Source: Halalkalicoccus tibetensis (GTDB taxonomy: Archaea > Halobacteriota > Halobacteria > Halobacteriales > Halalkalicoccaceae). Taken from it: a stretch of DNA of 64,000 nucleotides. The notes under the pieces were generated by a model. The model was not told the origin of the DNA, searched no databases, and saw only the letters and a program-made list of their open reading frames with translations. The first letter of the stretch is position 1; each line of letters opens with the position of its first letter. The position numbers and the translations under genes are program-made. Below are positions 8,382 to 17,756 of the stretch, piece after piece. The stretch is from assembly GCF_037996645.1 (NCBI RefSeq), contig NZ_JBBMXV010000001.1, positions 605,917 through 669,916 on the forward strand, in the 5' to 3' direction.

Positions 8382-9020
8382 GTGAGGACGTACGTCATCG
8401 CGATCGTCGGCCTCGACGGCGCCGGCAAGACCACGCAGGCCCGGGCGCTGGCCGAGGCGCTCCGCGCGGCCGGCCACGACGCGACGTCGGTCCACCCCTC
8501 GAACGACCTGATCGCGCTCGTCCCCGGCGGGGAGCGGATCAAACGCCGCCTGGTCGGCTGGCTCCACCGACCGACGCTCGCGAGCCGGGCGACCCGCCGG
8601 CTGCTCATGGTCCTCCTCGGCTACCCCTTCGCGCTCCTGTCGATCGTGCTCGCCCGCTATCGCTATCGCGGCCGGATCGTCGTCTTCGATCGCTATCGCT
8701 ACCAGTTCCTCCACGACTGCTACGGGCCGCTCGCGCCGGCTCTCGTCCACACCCTCCCGTCGCCCGACCGGACGATCCGGCTGACGGCCGACCCGGGGAC
8801 GCTTCGGGGCCGGACGAGCGGCCGCGACAGCGAGCGCCCCCGCGAGTACTACCGGGCGGGCCGGCGCTTTCACGACCGGCTGGGGGCCGAGCTCGGCTGG
8901 GAGACGGTTCGGACGGACCGGTCGGTCGAACGGGTCGGGGAGAGGGTGTTCGACGCCGTCGCCGGGTCCGGGACGCCCATCGAGCACGCGGCCGGCGACG
9001 GCCCACTTACCGATAGGTAA
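8382..9020 (+). CDS. Thymidylate-kinase-like P-loop kinase
   Basis: The 212-residue protein starts with a GTG codon and has a Walker A motif GLDGAGKTTQ at residues 10-19. The DRYRYQ motif (about 103-108) corresponds to the DR(Y/F) motif of thymidylate kinases. Its lid region is arginine-rich (LRGRTSGRDSERPREYY). A hydrophobic stretch at about 73-92 (LLMVLLGYPFALLSIVLA) is not usual in dTMP kinase, so it may act on another nucleotide or sugar nucleotide. It follows moaA by 40 bases. Confidence 0.7.
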   Translation: MRTYVIAIVGLDGAGKTTQARALAEALRAAGHDATSVHPSNDLIALVPGGERIKRRLVGWLHRPTLASRATRRLLMVLLGYPFALLSIVLARYRYRGRIVVFDRYRYQFLHDCYGPLAPALVHTLPSPDRTIRLTADPGTLRGRTSGRDSERPREYYRAGRRFHDRLGAELGWETVRTDRSVERVGERVFDAVAGSGTPIEHAAGDGPLTDR

Positions 9021-9089
9021 CCCGGTTCGCGTACTGGAGAGTTCGCTGAACTACATCCCCGACGCGGGGCTCCTCGGAGTAGAGCACCC

Positions 9090-9776
9090 GTGTCGACCAC
9101 CAACGCGCCCTCCACCCTCGGCCCGAACCCCGACTACGTCCGTCGGCTCCCGGATCTGACCCTCGTCGGCGTCGTCCACGACCATCCCGCGAGCGTCGAG
9201 CGAGTCGAGTCGACCCTTCGGCAGACGGCCCCCGAGACGGTCGCGCTCGAACTCCCGCCGCTGGCGATCCCCCTCTACCGGTCGTACGCGAGGCGTGACG
9301 GCTCCCGCGGGGCCGGCGGCGAGATGAGCGCTGCGATCCGGGCGAGCGACGCCCCGGTCGTCGGCGTCGACGGGCCGAGCCGACGGTTCCGCCATACCTT
9401 CCGCCGGTACGTCGACCGCGAGGGACTCGACGACGAGACCCGCGAGCGGCTCTCCGAGAGCGTCCGGATCGCGGGCGATCGGGCCCTCCGCTGTCGCCTC
9501 GCGGCCACCCGGCTCGGCCGACGGTCCGGGCTCGAGGGCGACCGCCCCTTCACCTACGACCGCGACCTGGACGGCGATCCCGAGGAGCTGGCCGCCGACG
9601 AGCGCTCGCACGTCGCCACCGCCCGGGCCGCGACGGCGTTCTCGCCGCCCCACGTCGCCCACCGTGACGCGATCCGCGAGGAGTGTATGGCCGAGGCGCT
9701 CGGCGAACTACCGGGACAGACCGTCGCGGTCGTCGGGATCGACCACCTAGAGGGGCTCGTCTCTCTGCTGGAGTAG
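9090..9776 (+). CDS. TraB/GumN-like protein
   Basis: A 228-residue protein, read from a GTG codon, with the TraB/GumN (EreA/TIKI-like) pattern: LTLVGVVHDHPASVERV near the N-terminus, ETVALELPPLAIPLY, and a C-terminal VAVVGIDHLEGL. These conserved His and Glu residues would form the metal or hydrolase site known for TIKI-type members. Archaeal TraB homologues are usually longer and membrane-bound; this one lacks a membrane segment. Its 3' end overlaps the convergent flavoprotein gene by 30 bases. Confidence 0.7.
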   Translation: MSTTNAPSTLGPNPDYVRRLPDLTLVGVVHDHPASVERVESTLRQTAPETVALELPPLAIPLYRSYARRDGSRGAGGEMSAAIRASDAPVVGVDGPSRRFRHTFRRYVDREGLDDETRERLSESVRIAGDRALRCRLAATRLGRRSGLEGDRPFTYDRDLDGDPEELAADERSHVATARAATAFSPPHVAHRDAIREECMAEALGELPGQTVAVVGIDHLEGLVSLLE

Positions 9777-10769
9777 GCGCTCGCCCAGTTCGCGCCCGTT
9801 CTCGAAGGCCGCGGCGACCCGCCCCTCGCCGACGACCCAGTCGCCCGCGAAGTACAGTGCGTCGTCCTCCGCGCGCGCGAGAACGTCGGTGTTTGCCCCC
9901 TCGTCGGGCAGCGCGTGGCGCCAGCGCCCGCAGTCCGTCCAGTCGGGACTCTCGAGCGGGGGCTCCTCGAGCAGGTCGGCGGCCAGCCCCGCGGCCGCCC
10001 CCGCGACCGCCTCCTCGGGCTCGCCGTAGCGCTCGAGCGACCAGTCGGGCGCCATCTGGACGATCAGGAGCGACTCGCCGTCGGGGACGTGACCGGGTTT
10101 GCACTCCTCGCGCGAGAACCAACTGATCTCGTGGCCCTTGTCGGTGTTGACCAGCGCGTAGTAGGGCCGATCGAGCTCGAAGGGATAGTGCAGGACCAGC
10201 GAGAGGATCGTCCGATAGGGGACCGCCTCGATCGCCTCGACCAGCTCCTCTCGGATCGCAGCGTCCCAGTCGGTATCGGCCAGGAGCGCGGCGGTCCGCG
10301 GGGCCGGCGGCGTCAGGGCGAGCGCGTCGAACCCGTACCTCCGCTCCTCGCTTTCGACCCGCCAGCGCTCGCCCTCGCGGGCGATCGACTCGACCCTCGT
10401 CTCGGTTTCGAGGGCCGCGTCGCACTCCGCGAGGACCTCCTTCGCGAAGCGCCTGATCCCGTCCTCGTAGGTGAGCGACGGCCGGTCGCGGTCCTCGCCC
10501 GGCTCGATGGTCTCCTCGGCGTCGAACGTCCAGACGGGATCGTCGATCCCGGCCGGCTCCCCGAGTTCGCGCATGAACGCCTCCAGCTCCGGGTCGGGCG
10601 TGACGTAGTTCGCGCCGTGATCGTAGGTACAGCCGTTCTTCCGCCGCGTGGCGGCCCGTCCGCCCACCCCGCGACTCTTCTCCAGCAGTGTCACGTCGGC
10701 GTCGGTCCCGCGCAGCTCGTACGCCGCGCCGAGTCCCGCGATCCCGGCGCCGACGATCCCGATCTCCAT
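9747..10769 (-). CDS. Renalase-like FAD-dependent amine oxidoreductase
   Basis: The 340-residue protein begins with the dinucleotide-binding motif IGIVGAGIAGLGAAYEL followed by LLEKSRGVGGRAATR, the GG-doublet of the amine oxidase family. FAGDWVVGEGRVAAAFENGRELGERL at the C-terminus is the second FAD-binding motif. The overall pattern resembles renalase-type proteins that oxidise reduced nicotinamide isomers or amines, but the substrate is not deducible here. I start at MEIGIVGAG; the reading frame stays open far upstream only as antisense to other genes. Confidence 0.85.
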   Translation of the reverse strand: MEIGIVGAGIAGLGAAYELRGTDADVTLLEKSRGVGGRAATRRKNGCTYDHGANYVTPDPELEAFMRELGEPAGIDDPVWTFDAEETIEPGEDRDRPSLTYEDGIRRFAKEVLAECDAALETETRVESIAREGERWRVESEERRYGFDALALTPPAPRTAALLADTDWDAAIREELVEAIEAVPYRTILSLVLHYPFELDRPYYALVNTDKGHEISWFSREECKPGHVPDGESLLIVQMAPDWSLERYGEPEEAVAGAAAGLAADLLEEPPLESPDWTDCGRWRHALPDEGANTDVLARAEDDALYFAGDWVVGEGRVAAAFENGRELGERLLQQRDEPL

Positions 10770-10844
10770 ACCGCCCCTCGGGACGCCAGCGCCATAGTTC
10801 CCGCCGGGCGATAGCGTTAGGGCGACCCGTGCAGTGGTCCCGAT

Positions 10845-12155
10845 ATGAGCGACGAACGCGGATCGAGCCGCTCGGTCGTCGAGCGCGCCCGCACGGTGAT
10901 CCCGGGCGGCGCACAGACCGGGTTGCGGGCGCAGGCCTACGACCTCGGCGAGATCGCCTTCTCGGGAGCGACGGGCACGACACTCGAGACCGTCGAGGGC
11001 GAGACGTTCACCGACTACCACCTCGCCTTCGGCCCGGTCGTTCTGGGTCACGGCCACCCCGAGGTGGACGACGCAGTCACGGAGACGATCGACGAGGGAG
11101 TGCTCTACGGGGCGGCGACCACGCCCCTGGAGGTCGAGGTCGCGGAGCGAGTCGTCGACCTGCTTCCGAGTGCCGAGCGAGTGAACTTCTGCAACAGCGG
11201 GACGGAGGCGACCTATCACGCGATCCGGCTCGCACGCGCGTACACCGGCAACGACCGGGTGATCAAGTTCGAGGGCTGCTACCACGGTTGGCACGACTAC
11301 GTCGACGTGGGCGTCTATCCCCCGAAAGAGCGCATCGGCGAGAAACACCCCGAGTCGGCGGGGATGCTCCCCGAGGCGGTCGAGCACACCGAGGTCCTGC
11401 CGTTCAACGATCCCGATGCCGTCGAGGCCGCCCTCGAGGAGTTCGACGACGTCGCGGCGGTGATCTGCGAGCCGATCCCTCACTCGGTGGGCTGTCTGCT
11501 GCCCGAGGAAGGGTTCCTCGCGAGTCTGCGAGAAGCCACCGCCGAGAACGGCGTGCCGCTGATCTTCGACGAGGTGATCACCGGGTTCAGACACTCCGCC
11601 CACGGGATTCAGGACGAGTTCGGCGTGACGCCCGATCTGACCACGCTGGCGAAGGCGATGGGCAACGGCTACCCCGTCGCGGCGGTCTGCGGGCGCGAGG
11701 AGCTCATGGCCCAGGCCGGCGGCGACAACACCTCCGGCGTGGTGATCAGCGGGACCTACTCGGGCCATCCCGTGGGGCTCGCGGCGGCCCGCGAGACGCT
11801 CCGGCTGCTCGACGAGGAGTCCGTCGTCGAGGAGATATCTGCCCTGGGCGAGCGCTACCGCGAGGGGCTCGAGGGGCTGTTCGCGGAGCACGGGATCGAG
11901 GGGCGGGTCGTGGGCTACGGCAGCGTCTTCGCGCCCCAGTTCGGCGTGACGGGAGAGCCCCGGCGCTACGAGGACGTCCTCAGGCTCGACGAGGCGACGT
12001 TCGAGGAGTTCGCCCGCAGGATGCGCGAGCGCGGGCAGTTCTTCACGCCGAACCCCTACAAGCGCCAGCACCTCTCGTGGGCCCACGGCGAAGCCGAACT
12101 GGAGGGGTATCTCGCGGCCGCCGACGAGGTGCTGGGATCGATGATGGGGACGTGA
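10845..12155 (+). CDS. Class-III aminotransferase, glutamate-1-semialdehyde-aminomutase-like
   Basis: A 436-residue PLP enzyme. FCNSGTEATYHAIRLARAY and EGCYHGWHDY are the cofactor-phosphate region, IFDEVITGFRHS holds the PLP-ring Asp, and TLAKAMGNGYPVAAV carries the Schiff-base Lys. The pattern is close to HemL, but ITGFRHSAHG and AKAMGNGYP differ from the usual MTGFR and GKVIGGGLP of HemL. It may therefore be an HemL-like transaminase with another substrate rather than the tetrapyrrole enzyme. It stands alone, before tRNA-Ser. Confidence 0.8.
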   Translation: MSDERGSSRSVVERARTVIPGGAQTGLRAQAYDLGEIAFSGATGTTLETVEGETFTDYHLAFGPVVLGHGHPEVDDAVTETIDEGVLYGAATTPLEVEVAERVVDLLPSAERVNFCNSGTEATYHAIRLARAYTGNDRVIKFEGCYHGWHDYVDVGVYPPKERIGEKHPESAGMLPEAVEHTEVLPFNDPDAVEAALEEFDDVAAVICEPIPHSVGCLLPEEGFLASLREATAENGVPLIFDEVITGFRHSAHGIQDEFGVTPDLTTLAKAMGNGYPVAAVCGREELMAQAGGDNTSGVVISGTYSGHPVGLAAARETLRLLDEESVVEEISALGERYREGLEGLFAEHGIEGRVVGYGSVFAPQFGVTGEPRRYEDVLRLDEATFEEFARRMRERGQFFTPNPYKRQHLSWAHGEAELEGYLAAADEVLGSMMGT

Positions 12156-12252
12156 TCCGGTGGCCTTAAGTACGCGAACGGGATAGGTGCGGGTGCATAC
12201 ACTGCAGGGACGCGGCGTCCCGAGTCCGGAAGGGCGACAGTACAGACAGCGT

Positions 12253-12337
12253 GTCGTGGTAGCCAAGCCCGGCCCAAGGCGCAGGGTTGCTAACTCTGTG
12301 GCGTACAGCCTCCGGGGTTCGAATCCCCGCCACGACG
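12253..12337 (+). tRNA. tRNA-Ser(GCT)
   Basis: The acceptor arms GTCGTGG (12253-12259) and CCACGAC (12330-12336) pair, with G as discriminator. The anticodon arm is CAGGG-TTGCTAA-CTCTG, placing GCT at 34-36 (AGC/AGU codons). A long variable arm confirms a class II tRNA. A possible promoter, CCTTAAGTA, lies about 85 bases upstream. The gene sits 80 bases before the uS13 gene. Confidence 0.95.
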
Positions 12338-12416
12338 CTACACTACCGGGACGCATCCGGTAGCACATCACCACCGCGATCGGTTCGCGGCTGGACGACC
12401 CCTGGCACGAAGACAC

Positions 12417-12929
12417 ATGAGTGCAGAAGACCCAGAACAACAGGACGGACCGGAGGACGACAAGGACCTTCGGTACTTCGTTCGCATCGGGCAGACGGAC
12501 CTCGATGGGACGAAATCCGTCGAACGATCGCTGAGCGAGATGAACGGAATCGGCCGACGAGCGGCCAGAATCATCGCCCAGAACGCCGGTATTTCGCGTA
12601 CCGCGACGTTCGGGCGACTCGACGACGACGAGATCGACGCGATCGTCGAAGAGGTCGAGGGGTTCGCCGAGAACAACCCCGAGTGGCTCGCGAACCATCA
12701 GAGCTACTACAGCGGCGAGATCACCCACGAGACGGGTAACGACCTCGAGCTCACCCGCCGGCAGGACATCAACCGCCTGCAGATGATCAGCGCCTACCGT
12801 GGCGTGCGCCACCAGCGCGGACAGAAGGTCCGCGGTCAGCGCACCCGTTCGACCGGGCGCTCGGAGGGGACCATCGGCGTCAACGTCGAGGCCATCAAGG
12901 AGGAGCAGGAGGAGGGAGGTGACGAGTAA
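12417..12929 (+). CDS. rps13: 30S ribosomal protein uS13
   Basis: A 170-residue head protein of the small subunit. After an acidic leader of about 15 residues it shows [21 protein letters not shown], the helix-two-turns-helix ALL-type region [16 protein letters not shown], and the conserved C-terminal [18 protein letters not shown]. It opens the uS13-uS4-uS11-RpoD operon found across archaea and ends with TAATG overlap into uS4. Confidence 0.98.
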   Translation: MSAEDPEQQDGPEDDKDLRYFVRIGQTDLDGTKSVERSLSEMNGIGRRAARIIAQNAGISRTATFGRLDDDEIDAIVEEVEGFAENNPEWLANHQSYYSGEITHETGNDLELTRRQDINRLQMISAYRGVRHQRGQKVRGQRTRSTGRSEGTIGVNVEAIKEEQEEGGDE

Positions 12930-13453
12930 TGGCGCTCGGTAGCAACACCAAGTTCTACGAGACGCCGAACCACCCCTTCCAGGGAGAGCGCATCGCCAGC
13001 GAGCACTCGCTGGTCGGTCGCTACGGCCTGAAGAACAAGGAGGAGCTCTGGCGCGCACAGTCCGAACTGCGCTCGTTCCGCCGGGAGGCGCGTGACCTGC
13101 TTGGCGAGGCGCAGGGAGACGCCGAGGACGCCGCCAGCGAGGGCGGCGAGTTCCTCTCGCGGCTCCAGCGGCTCGGTATCCTCGGCGACCAGGAGGGGCT
13201 CGACGACGTCCTGTCGCTCGAGGTCACCGACCTGCTCGAGCGCCGTCTACAGACGATTGCCTACCGGAAGGGCCTGGGCAACACGCCCAAGCAGGCCCGC
13301 CAGTTCATCTCCCACGGCCACGTCACGATCGACGGCCGGCGGGTGACGGTCCCCTCCTATAAGGTGAGCGTCGCCGAGGAGGACGCCGTCGAGTTCGACG
13401 AGAACAGCCCGCTCGCCGACGAACTACACCCCGAACGCGCGGAGGAACAATAA
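12929..13453 (+). CDS. rps4: 30S ribosomal protein uS4
   Basis: A 174-residue primary rRNA-binding protein. The N-terminal [14 protein letters not shown] and [22 protein letters not shown] are archaeal S4 signatures. The S4 RNA-binding domain runs from about residue 105, with [37 protein letters not shown]. Its ATG uses the last base of the uS13 stop codon, so the two are coupled. Confidence 0.98.
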   Translation: MALGSNTKFYETPNHPFQGERIASEHSLVGRYGLKNKEELWRAQSELRSFRREARDLLGEAQGDAEDAASEGGEFLSRLQRLGILGDQEGLDDVLSLEVTDLLERRLQTIAYRKGLGNTPKQARQFISHGHVTIDGRRVTVPSYKVSVAEEDAVEFDENSPLADELHPERAEEQ

Positions 13454-13843
13454 ATGAGCGAATCAGGAGACAGCAAGTGGGGCGTCGCGCACGTCCACGC
13501 GTCGTTCAACAACACGGTCATCACGATCACCGACCAGACCGGCGCCGAGACGATCGCGAAGTCCTCGGGCGGGACGGTCGTGAAACAGAACCGCGACGAG
13601 GCCTCGCCGTACGCGGCGATGCAGATGGCCGAGGTCGTCGCCCAGGAAGTGCTCGACGCCGGCATCGAGGGCGTTCACGTCCGCGTACGCGGGCCCGGCG
13701 GCAACCGCCAGCAGAACCCCGGCCCCGGTGCGCAGGCGACGATCCGCGCGCTCGCACGCGCGGGCCTCGAGATCGGCCGCATCGAGGACGTCACGCCGAT
13801 CCCGCACGACGGCTGTCGTGCACCCAAAAACAGCGGGTTCTAG
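13454..13843 (+). CDS. rps11: 30S ribosomal protein uS11
   Basis: A 129-residue platform protein. [39 protein letters not shown] and the C-terminal [17 protein letters not shown] are conserved family regions. It starts directly after the uS4 stop codon and precedes rpoD by one base, in the usual archaeal order. Confidence 0.98.
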   Translation: MSESGDSKWGVAHVHASFNNTVITITDQTGAETIAKSSGGTVVKQNRDEASPYAAMQMAEVVAQEVLDAGIEGVHVRVRGPGGNRQQNPGPGAQATIRALARAGLEIGRIEDVTPIPHDGCRAPKNSGF

Positions 13844-13844
13844 C

Positions 13845-14591
13845 ATGGAGGGGAACTTCGACGTCGAGGTCATCGAACACGAGGACCGAAGCGCACGGTT
13901 CCTCGTCCGGAACGCGACGCCCGCGTTCGCAAACGGCATCCGCCGGGCGATGATCGCGGACGTCCCGACGCTCGCGATCGACACCGTGCGCTTCATCGAG
14001 AACTCCTCGGTGATGTTCAACGAACAGCTCGCGCTCCGGCTCGGGCTCGTTCCGCTGTCGACGCCCGACGACTACGAGCTCGGCGAGGAAGTCACCCTCG
14101 CGCTCGACGTCGAGGGGCCCGCCACCGCCTACTCGGGCGACCTCGTCAGCTCGGACGATCAGGTCGGGCCCGCCGAACAGAACGTACCCATCATCGAGCT
14201 CAAGGAGGGCCAGCGACTGGAGCTGGAGGCCGACGCGGTGCTCGACGTCGGCCGCGAGCACGCCAAACATCAGGGCGGCGTCTCGGTCGGCTACCGACAC
14301 CTCCAGCGCGTGATCGTCGAGGGCAACCGCGAGGAGTTCGCCGACGAGGAGGCGAACATCACCCGCGGCGTCATCGAGACCGAGGAGGGCGATCTGATCC
14401 CGACCAGCGAGTTCGGCCACGACCTCTCCGAGCGCTATCCCGGCAAGGAGCTGCGCGTCGAGGACGTCCCCGGCGCGTTCGTCTTCCACGTCGAGACGGA
14501 CGGCTCGATGACGGTCGACGAGCTGGTCGACCGCGCCGCCGCCTCGATCGGCGACCGCGCGAGCGAGCTCGAAGACGCAGTCGCACTATAG
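13845..14591 (+). CDS. rpoD: DNA-directed RNA polymerase subunit D
   Basis: The 248-residue subunit corresponds to Rpb3 and the N-terminal half of bacterial alpha; it pairs with subunit L to nucleate polymerase assembly. The signature [29 protein letters not shown] starts near residue 18, and [14 protein letters not shown] follows. I see no cysteines for the Fe-S cluster found in some archaeal D subunits. The long frame reading upstream is a uS11 shadow, so I start at MEGNFDVEV. Confidence 0.97.
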   Translation: MEGNFDVEVIEHEDRSARFLVRNATPAFANGIRRAMIADVPTLAIDTVRFIENSSVMFNEQLALRLGLVPLSTPDDYELGEEVTLALDVEGPATAYSGDLVSSDDQVGPAEQNVPIIELKEGQRLELEADAVLDVGREHAKHQGGVSVGYRHLQRVIVEGNREEFADEEANITRGVIETEEGDLIPTSEFGHDLSERYPGKELRVEDVPGAFVFHVETDGSMTVDELVDRAAASIGDRASELEDAVAL

Positions 14592-14710
14592 AATCGCCAT
14601 GTGTCCCGTCACCCACCCCCCGGCGTTCGCTCCCGCGGAGAGCGCACGCCACGGCCAGCGGTGGGTAACCGAAAGTGGCTTTACGGGGCAGAAAGTACGA
14701 GGAGTTGCGA

Positions 14711-14795
14711 GCAGGGATAGCCAAGTCTGGCCAACGGCGCAGCGTTCAGGGCGCTGTCTCGTAGGAGTCCGCAGGTTCAAATCCTGCTCCCTGCA
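14711..14795 (+). tRNA. tRNA-Leu(CAG)
   Basis: Acceptor arms GCAGGGA (14711-14717) and TCCCTGC (14788-14794) pair, with A as discriminator. The anticodon arm CAGCG-TTCAGGG-CGCTG gives CAG, which reads CUG. The D arm (AGCCAAGTCTGGCCAACGG) and a long variable arm fit a leucine tRNA. The last 22 bases of the gene recur as an exact direct repeat at 14879-14900. Confidence 0.95.
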
Positions 14796-14900
14796 TTTTC
14801 CGGCTCGACCGAACGGGAGAGCCGTGGAAATCGAACGAGCAGGTTTGGGCCACGGGAGTCGAGTATCGCCTCCCGGCCGGTTCAAATCCTGCTCCCTGCA
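14796..14900 (+). repeat. Partial tRNA-Leu 3'-end duplicate
   Basis: GGTTCAAATCCTGCTCCCTG plus CA (14879-14900) repeats exactly the T arm to discriminator of tRNA-Leu(CAG) at 14774-14795, 105 bases downstream. The sequence before it only loosely recalls a tRNA (GGCCACGG against GGCCAACGG) and forms no acceptor partner, so it is not a working tRNA. It may be a decayed second tRNA copy or the scar of an element that once integrated at the tRNA end. Confidence 0.75.
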
Positions 14901-14945
14901 CTCCGCTTCGACTTTTCCGCACTTCCACCATAATCAGGAGGAACT

Positions 14946-15299
14946 ATGAGTAAGACCAATCCGAGGCTCACCAGTCTCATCGCCGAATGCAAGTCGGTTT
15001 CCCGCGAGTCGGGCGCCGACGTGTGGAGCGACATCGCAGACCGCCTCGAGAAACCACGCCGGACCCACGCGGAGGTCAACCTCGGTCGCATCGAACGGTA
15101 CGCGACCGAGGACGAGACCGTCGTCGTGCCCGGCAAGGTTCTCGGCAGCGGTGTGCTGCAGAAGAACGTCACCGTCGCGGCCGTCTCCTTCTCGGGGACC
15201 GCCGAGACGAAGATCGAACAGGCCGATGGCCAGGTCGTGCAGTTGGAGGAGGTCATCGAACAGAACCCGGAGGGGAGCAACGTGAGGGTGATCGCATGA
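14946..15299 (+). CDS. rpl18e: 50S ribosomal protein eL18
   Basis: A 117-residue archaeal/eukaryotic protein. [37 protein letters not shown] and [21 protein letters not shown] are conserved. A ribosome-binding stretch AGGAGGA lies just before the ATG. It opens a second ribosomal/RNA polymerase operon running to uS2. Its stop codon overlaps the ATG of a 20-codon frame that leads into uL13. Confidence 0.97.
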   Translation: MSKTNPRLTSLIAECKSVSRESGADVWSDIADRLEKPRRTHAEVNLGRIERYATEDETVVVPGKVLGSGVLQKNVTVAAVSFSGTAETKIEQADGQVVQLEEVIEQNPEGSNVRVIA

Positions 15300-15358
15300 G
15301 AGACCACAGTGAACGAATGCGAGGACGCCAGAACGACGTTCTGGAGGTAACCGCATGA
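15296..15358 (+). CDS. Possible 20-codon bridging ORF between eL18 and uL13
   Basis: An ATG overlapping the eL18 stop (ATGA, 15296-15299) opens a frame of 20 codons whose TGA overlaps the uL13 start (ATGA, 15355-15358). The peptide would be [21 protein letters not shown] perfect hairpin, CCAGAAC-GAC-GTTCTGG (15328-15344), lies inside it and its 3' arm includes the first two bases of the GGAGGT ribosome site for uL13. The arrangement would let terminating ribosomes open the site. Whether the peptide is made is unknown. Confidence 0.35.
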   Translation: MRDHSERMRGRQNDVLEVTA

Positions 15359-15792
15359 GCATCGCCGAGTTCGAGGCCGACCTCGTCGTCGACGCCCGGG
15401 ACTGCATCCTGGGTCGCGTCGCGAGCAAGGTCGCCGAGGCGGCGATGGACGGCCAGCGCGTCGCCGTCGTGAACGCCGAATCGGCCGTGATCACCGGCAG
15501 CGAGGACGACATCATGAGCGTCTACCGAAAGCGCATCGACGTCGGCGCCGAGAACGGTCCGTACTACCCCAAGCGACCCGACGGCATCCTGAAACGCTCG
15601 ATCCGCGGGATGGTCCCGTACAAGAGCACGGCGGGTCGCGAAGCGTTCGAGAACGTCCGCGTCTACGTCGGCAACCCCCACGACCGGGACGCGGAGGTCC
15701 TCGAGGGGACCTCGCTGGATCGGCTCTCGAACATCAAGTTCGTCCAGCTGGGCGAGGTAAGCGAGAACCTGGGGGCAAACGTCACATGGTAA
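15355..15792 (+). CDS. rpl13: 50S ribosomal protein uL13
   Basis: A 145-residue large-subunit protein. [30 protein letters not shown] is the conserved N-terminal part, followed by [28 protein letters not shown] six bases upstream supports this ATG. The gene overlaps uS9 by seven bases. Confidence 0.97.
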   Translation: MSIAEFEADLVVDARDCILGRVASKVAEAAMDGQRVAVVNAESAVITGSEDDIMSVYRKRIDVGAENGPYYPKRPDGILKRSIRGMVPYKSTAGREAFENVRVYVGNPHDRDAEVLEGTSLDRLSNIKFVQLGEVSENLGANVTW

Positions 15793-16181
15793 CGAACACG
15801 AGCGGCAAGAAGAAGACGGCCGTCGCCCGCGCCACCGTGCAGGACGGCGAGGGGCGCGTTCGCATCAACTCCCAGCCAGTCGAGCTGGTCGAACCGGAGA
15901 TCTCACGCCTGAAGATGCTCGAGCCGTTCCGCATCGTCGACGGCATCCGCGACGACGTCGACATCGAGGTCGACGTCCAGGGCGGCGGGTACAACGGACA
16001 GGCCGACGCGGTCCGGACCGCGATCGCCCGCGGGCTCGTCGAGTTCCGCAACGACGCCGAGCTGCGGGACGCCTACATGGAGTTCGACCGCTCGCTGCTG
16101 GTCAACGACGTGCGCCAGTCCGAACCGAAGAAGTGGGGCGGACCCGGTGCGCGGGCCCGCTACCAGAAGTCCTACCGTTAG
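15786..16181 (+). CDS. rps9: 30S ribosomal protein uS9
   Basis: A 131-residue protein. [23 protein letters not shown] and the C-terminal [18 protein letters not shown], whose tail reaches the ribosomal P site in this family, identify it. The ATG lies within the uL13 end, in the usual archaeal order L18e-L13-S9-RpoN-RpoK. Confidence 0.98.
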   Translation: MVTNTSGKKKTAVARATVQDGEGRVRINSQPVELVEPEISRLKMLEPFRIVDGIRDDVDIEVDVQGGGYNGQADAVRTAIARGLVEFRNDAELRDAYMEFDRSLLVNDVRQSEPKKWGGPGARARYQKSYR

Positions 16182-16192
16182 GTGATCCACCC

Positions 16193-16384
16193 ATGATGGT
16201 ACCAGTCCGGTGTTTCACGTGTGGTAGCGTCGTCGGCGAGCACTGGGAGGCGTTTACCTCCCGCGTCGACGAGGGGGAGGACCCAGCCGAGGTGCTCGAC
16301 GACCTCGGCGTCTCGCGACACTGCTGTCGCCGGATGCTCGTCTCGCACACCGATCTCGTCGACGTGGTGGCCCCCTACCAATGA
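16193..16384 (+). CDS. rpoN: DNA-directed RNA polymerase subunit N
   Basis: A 63-residue zinc protein equivalent to Rpb10. The atypical CX2C...CC zinc site is visible as [14 protein letters not shown] near the start and [17 protein letters not shown] near the end. Two adjacent ATG codons (16193 and 16196) could start it; I take the first. The stop codon overlaps the rpoK start. Confidence 0.96.
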   Translation: MMVPVRCFTCGSVVGEHWEAFTSRVDEGEDPAEVLDDLGVSRHCCRRMLVSHTDLVDVVAPYQ

Positions 16385-16560
16385 CGGGCCAACAGTTCAG
16401 CCGCTACGAGAAGGCCCGGATCCTCGGCGCGCGAGCGCTGCAGGTGTCCTACGGCGCGCCGGTGTTGATCGAGACCGACCAGTCCGAACCGATCCTCATC
16501 GCCGCCGAGGAGTACGACGCGGGGGCGCTGCCCTTCACCGTCGGGCGGGGTGGGAAATGA
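16381..16560 (+). CDS. rpoK: DNA-directed RNA polymerase subunit K
   Basis: A 59-residue protein equivalent to Rpb6/omega, beginning [20 protein letters not shown] and continuing [14 protein letters not shown] and [19 protein letters not shown], all conserved in archaeal RpoK. The subunit clamps the largest polymerase subunit during assembly. It overlaps rpoN upstream (ATGA) and enolase downstream (ATGA), so all three are coupled. Confidence 0.95.
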   Translation: MTGQQFSRYEKARILGARALQVSYGAPVLIETDQSEPILIAAEEYDAGALPFTVGRGGK

Positions 16561-17756
16561 CGCAGATCGCCGAGATCCGGCTTCGCCGAGTGCTCGACTC
16601 GCGGGCCAACGGCACCGTCGAGGCCGACGTACTCACCGAGAGCGGCGGCTTCGGGCGCGCTGCGGCCCCGAGCGGTGCGAGCACGGGCGAGCACGAGGCG
16701 ATCGAGCTCGCTCCCGAGGAGGCGATCGCCGCGGCCCGCGACCGGGCCGTCCCCCGACTCGTCGGCGAGGCCTACGCGGGCGACCAGCGCGGCGTCGACA
16801 GGGCGCTGCACGCCGCCGACGGCACCGACGACTTCTCGGAGATCGGCGCGAACAGCGCCGTCGCGATCAGCATGGCCGCCGCCAAGGCCGGCGCGGACAT
16901 GCTCGGCGCGCCGCTGTACCAGCATCTCGGTGGCGCGTTCCGGGGCGAGAACTTCCCGGTACCCCTGGGCAACGTCATCGGTGGCGGCGAACACGCCGCC
17001 GACGCGACCGACATCCAGGAGTTCCTCTCGGCGCCGGTCGGCGCACCGAGCGTCACCGACGCCGTATTCGCGAACGCCGCGGTCCACGCCGAGGTCGGCG
17101 ACGTCCTCGCAGAGCGCGGCATCCCTGCAGGTAAGGGCGACGAGGGCGCGTGGGCGCCCTCGGTCGAGGACGAGGTGGCCTTCGAGATCATGGCCGAGGC
17201 GACCGAGACCATGAGCGACGACGTCGGCTTCGAGATCGGCTTCGGGCTCGACGTCGCGGCCGCCGAGATGTTCGAGGACGGCGAGTACCAGTACTCGGAT
17301 CGCACCCGCTCGACCGACGAGCAGGTCGAGTACGTCGCCGACCTCGTCCGGGAGTACGACCTGGTCTACGTCGAGGATCCCCTCGACGAGAACGACTTCG
17401 AGGGCTTCGCCGAGCTCACCGACCGGGTGGGCGAGGAGACGCTGATCTGTGGGGACGACCTGTTCGTCACCAACACCGAGCGCCTACAGCGCGGGATCGA
17501 ACAGGGATCGGCCAACTCGATCCTGATCAAGCCCAACCAGATCGGCACGCTGACGGACGCCTTCGACGCGGTCGAGCTCGCGGGGCGAAACGGGCTCGAC
17601 GCGGTGATCTCCCATCGCTCGGGCGAGACCGAGGACACGACGATCGCACACCTCGCCGTGGCGACCGACGCCCCGTTCATCAAGACGGGCGCGGCCGGCG
17701 GCGAGCGAACCGCCAAACTCAACGAACTCATCCGCATCGCGGAGGACGCATTATGA
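16557..17756 (+). CDS. eno: Enolase (phosphopyruvate hydratase)
   Basis: A 399-residue glycolytic enzyme that interconverts 2-phosphoglycerate and phosphoenolpyruvate. [10 protein letters not shown] (about 38-47) is the flexible substrate loop, [10 protein letters not shown] lies in the middle, and VEDPLDEND and CGDDLFVTN provide metal ligands. [11 protein letters not shown] holds the catalytic Lys and [17 protein letters not shown] the C-terminal signature. Location inside a ribosomal operon is usual in archaea. It overlaps both neighbours by four bases. Confidence 0.97.
   Translation: MTQIAEIRLRRVLDSRANGTVEADVLTESGGFGRAAAPSGASTGEHEAIELAPEEAIAAARDRAVPRLVGEAYAGDQRGVDRALHAADGTDDFSEIGANSAVAISMAAAKAGADMLGAPLYQHLGGAFRGENFPVPLGNVIGGGEHAADATDIQEFLSAPVGAPSVTDAVFANAAVHAEVGDVLAERGIPAGKGDEGAWAPSVEDEVAFEIMAEATETMSDDVGFEIGFGLDVAAAEMFEDGEYQYSDRTRSTDEQVEYVADLVREYDLVYVEDPLDENDFEGFAELTDRVGEETLICGDDLFVTNTERLQRGIEQGSANSILIKPNQIGTLTDAFDAVELAGRNGLDAVISHRSGETEDTTIAHLAVATDAPFIKTGAAGGERTAKLNELIRIAEDAL

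Noticed and set aside
10770-13058. Very long minus-strand frame continuing upstream of the flavoprotein
   Set aside because: It is antisense to the aminotransferase, tRNA-Ser, uS13 and uS4; long shadow frames are usual at this G+C content.
14796-14900. A second working tRNA-Leu gene
   Set aside because: Only the T arm and 3' acceptor half are present; there is no 5' acceptor partner or anticodon arm.
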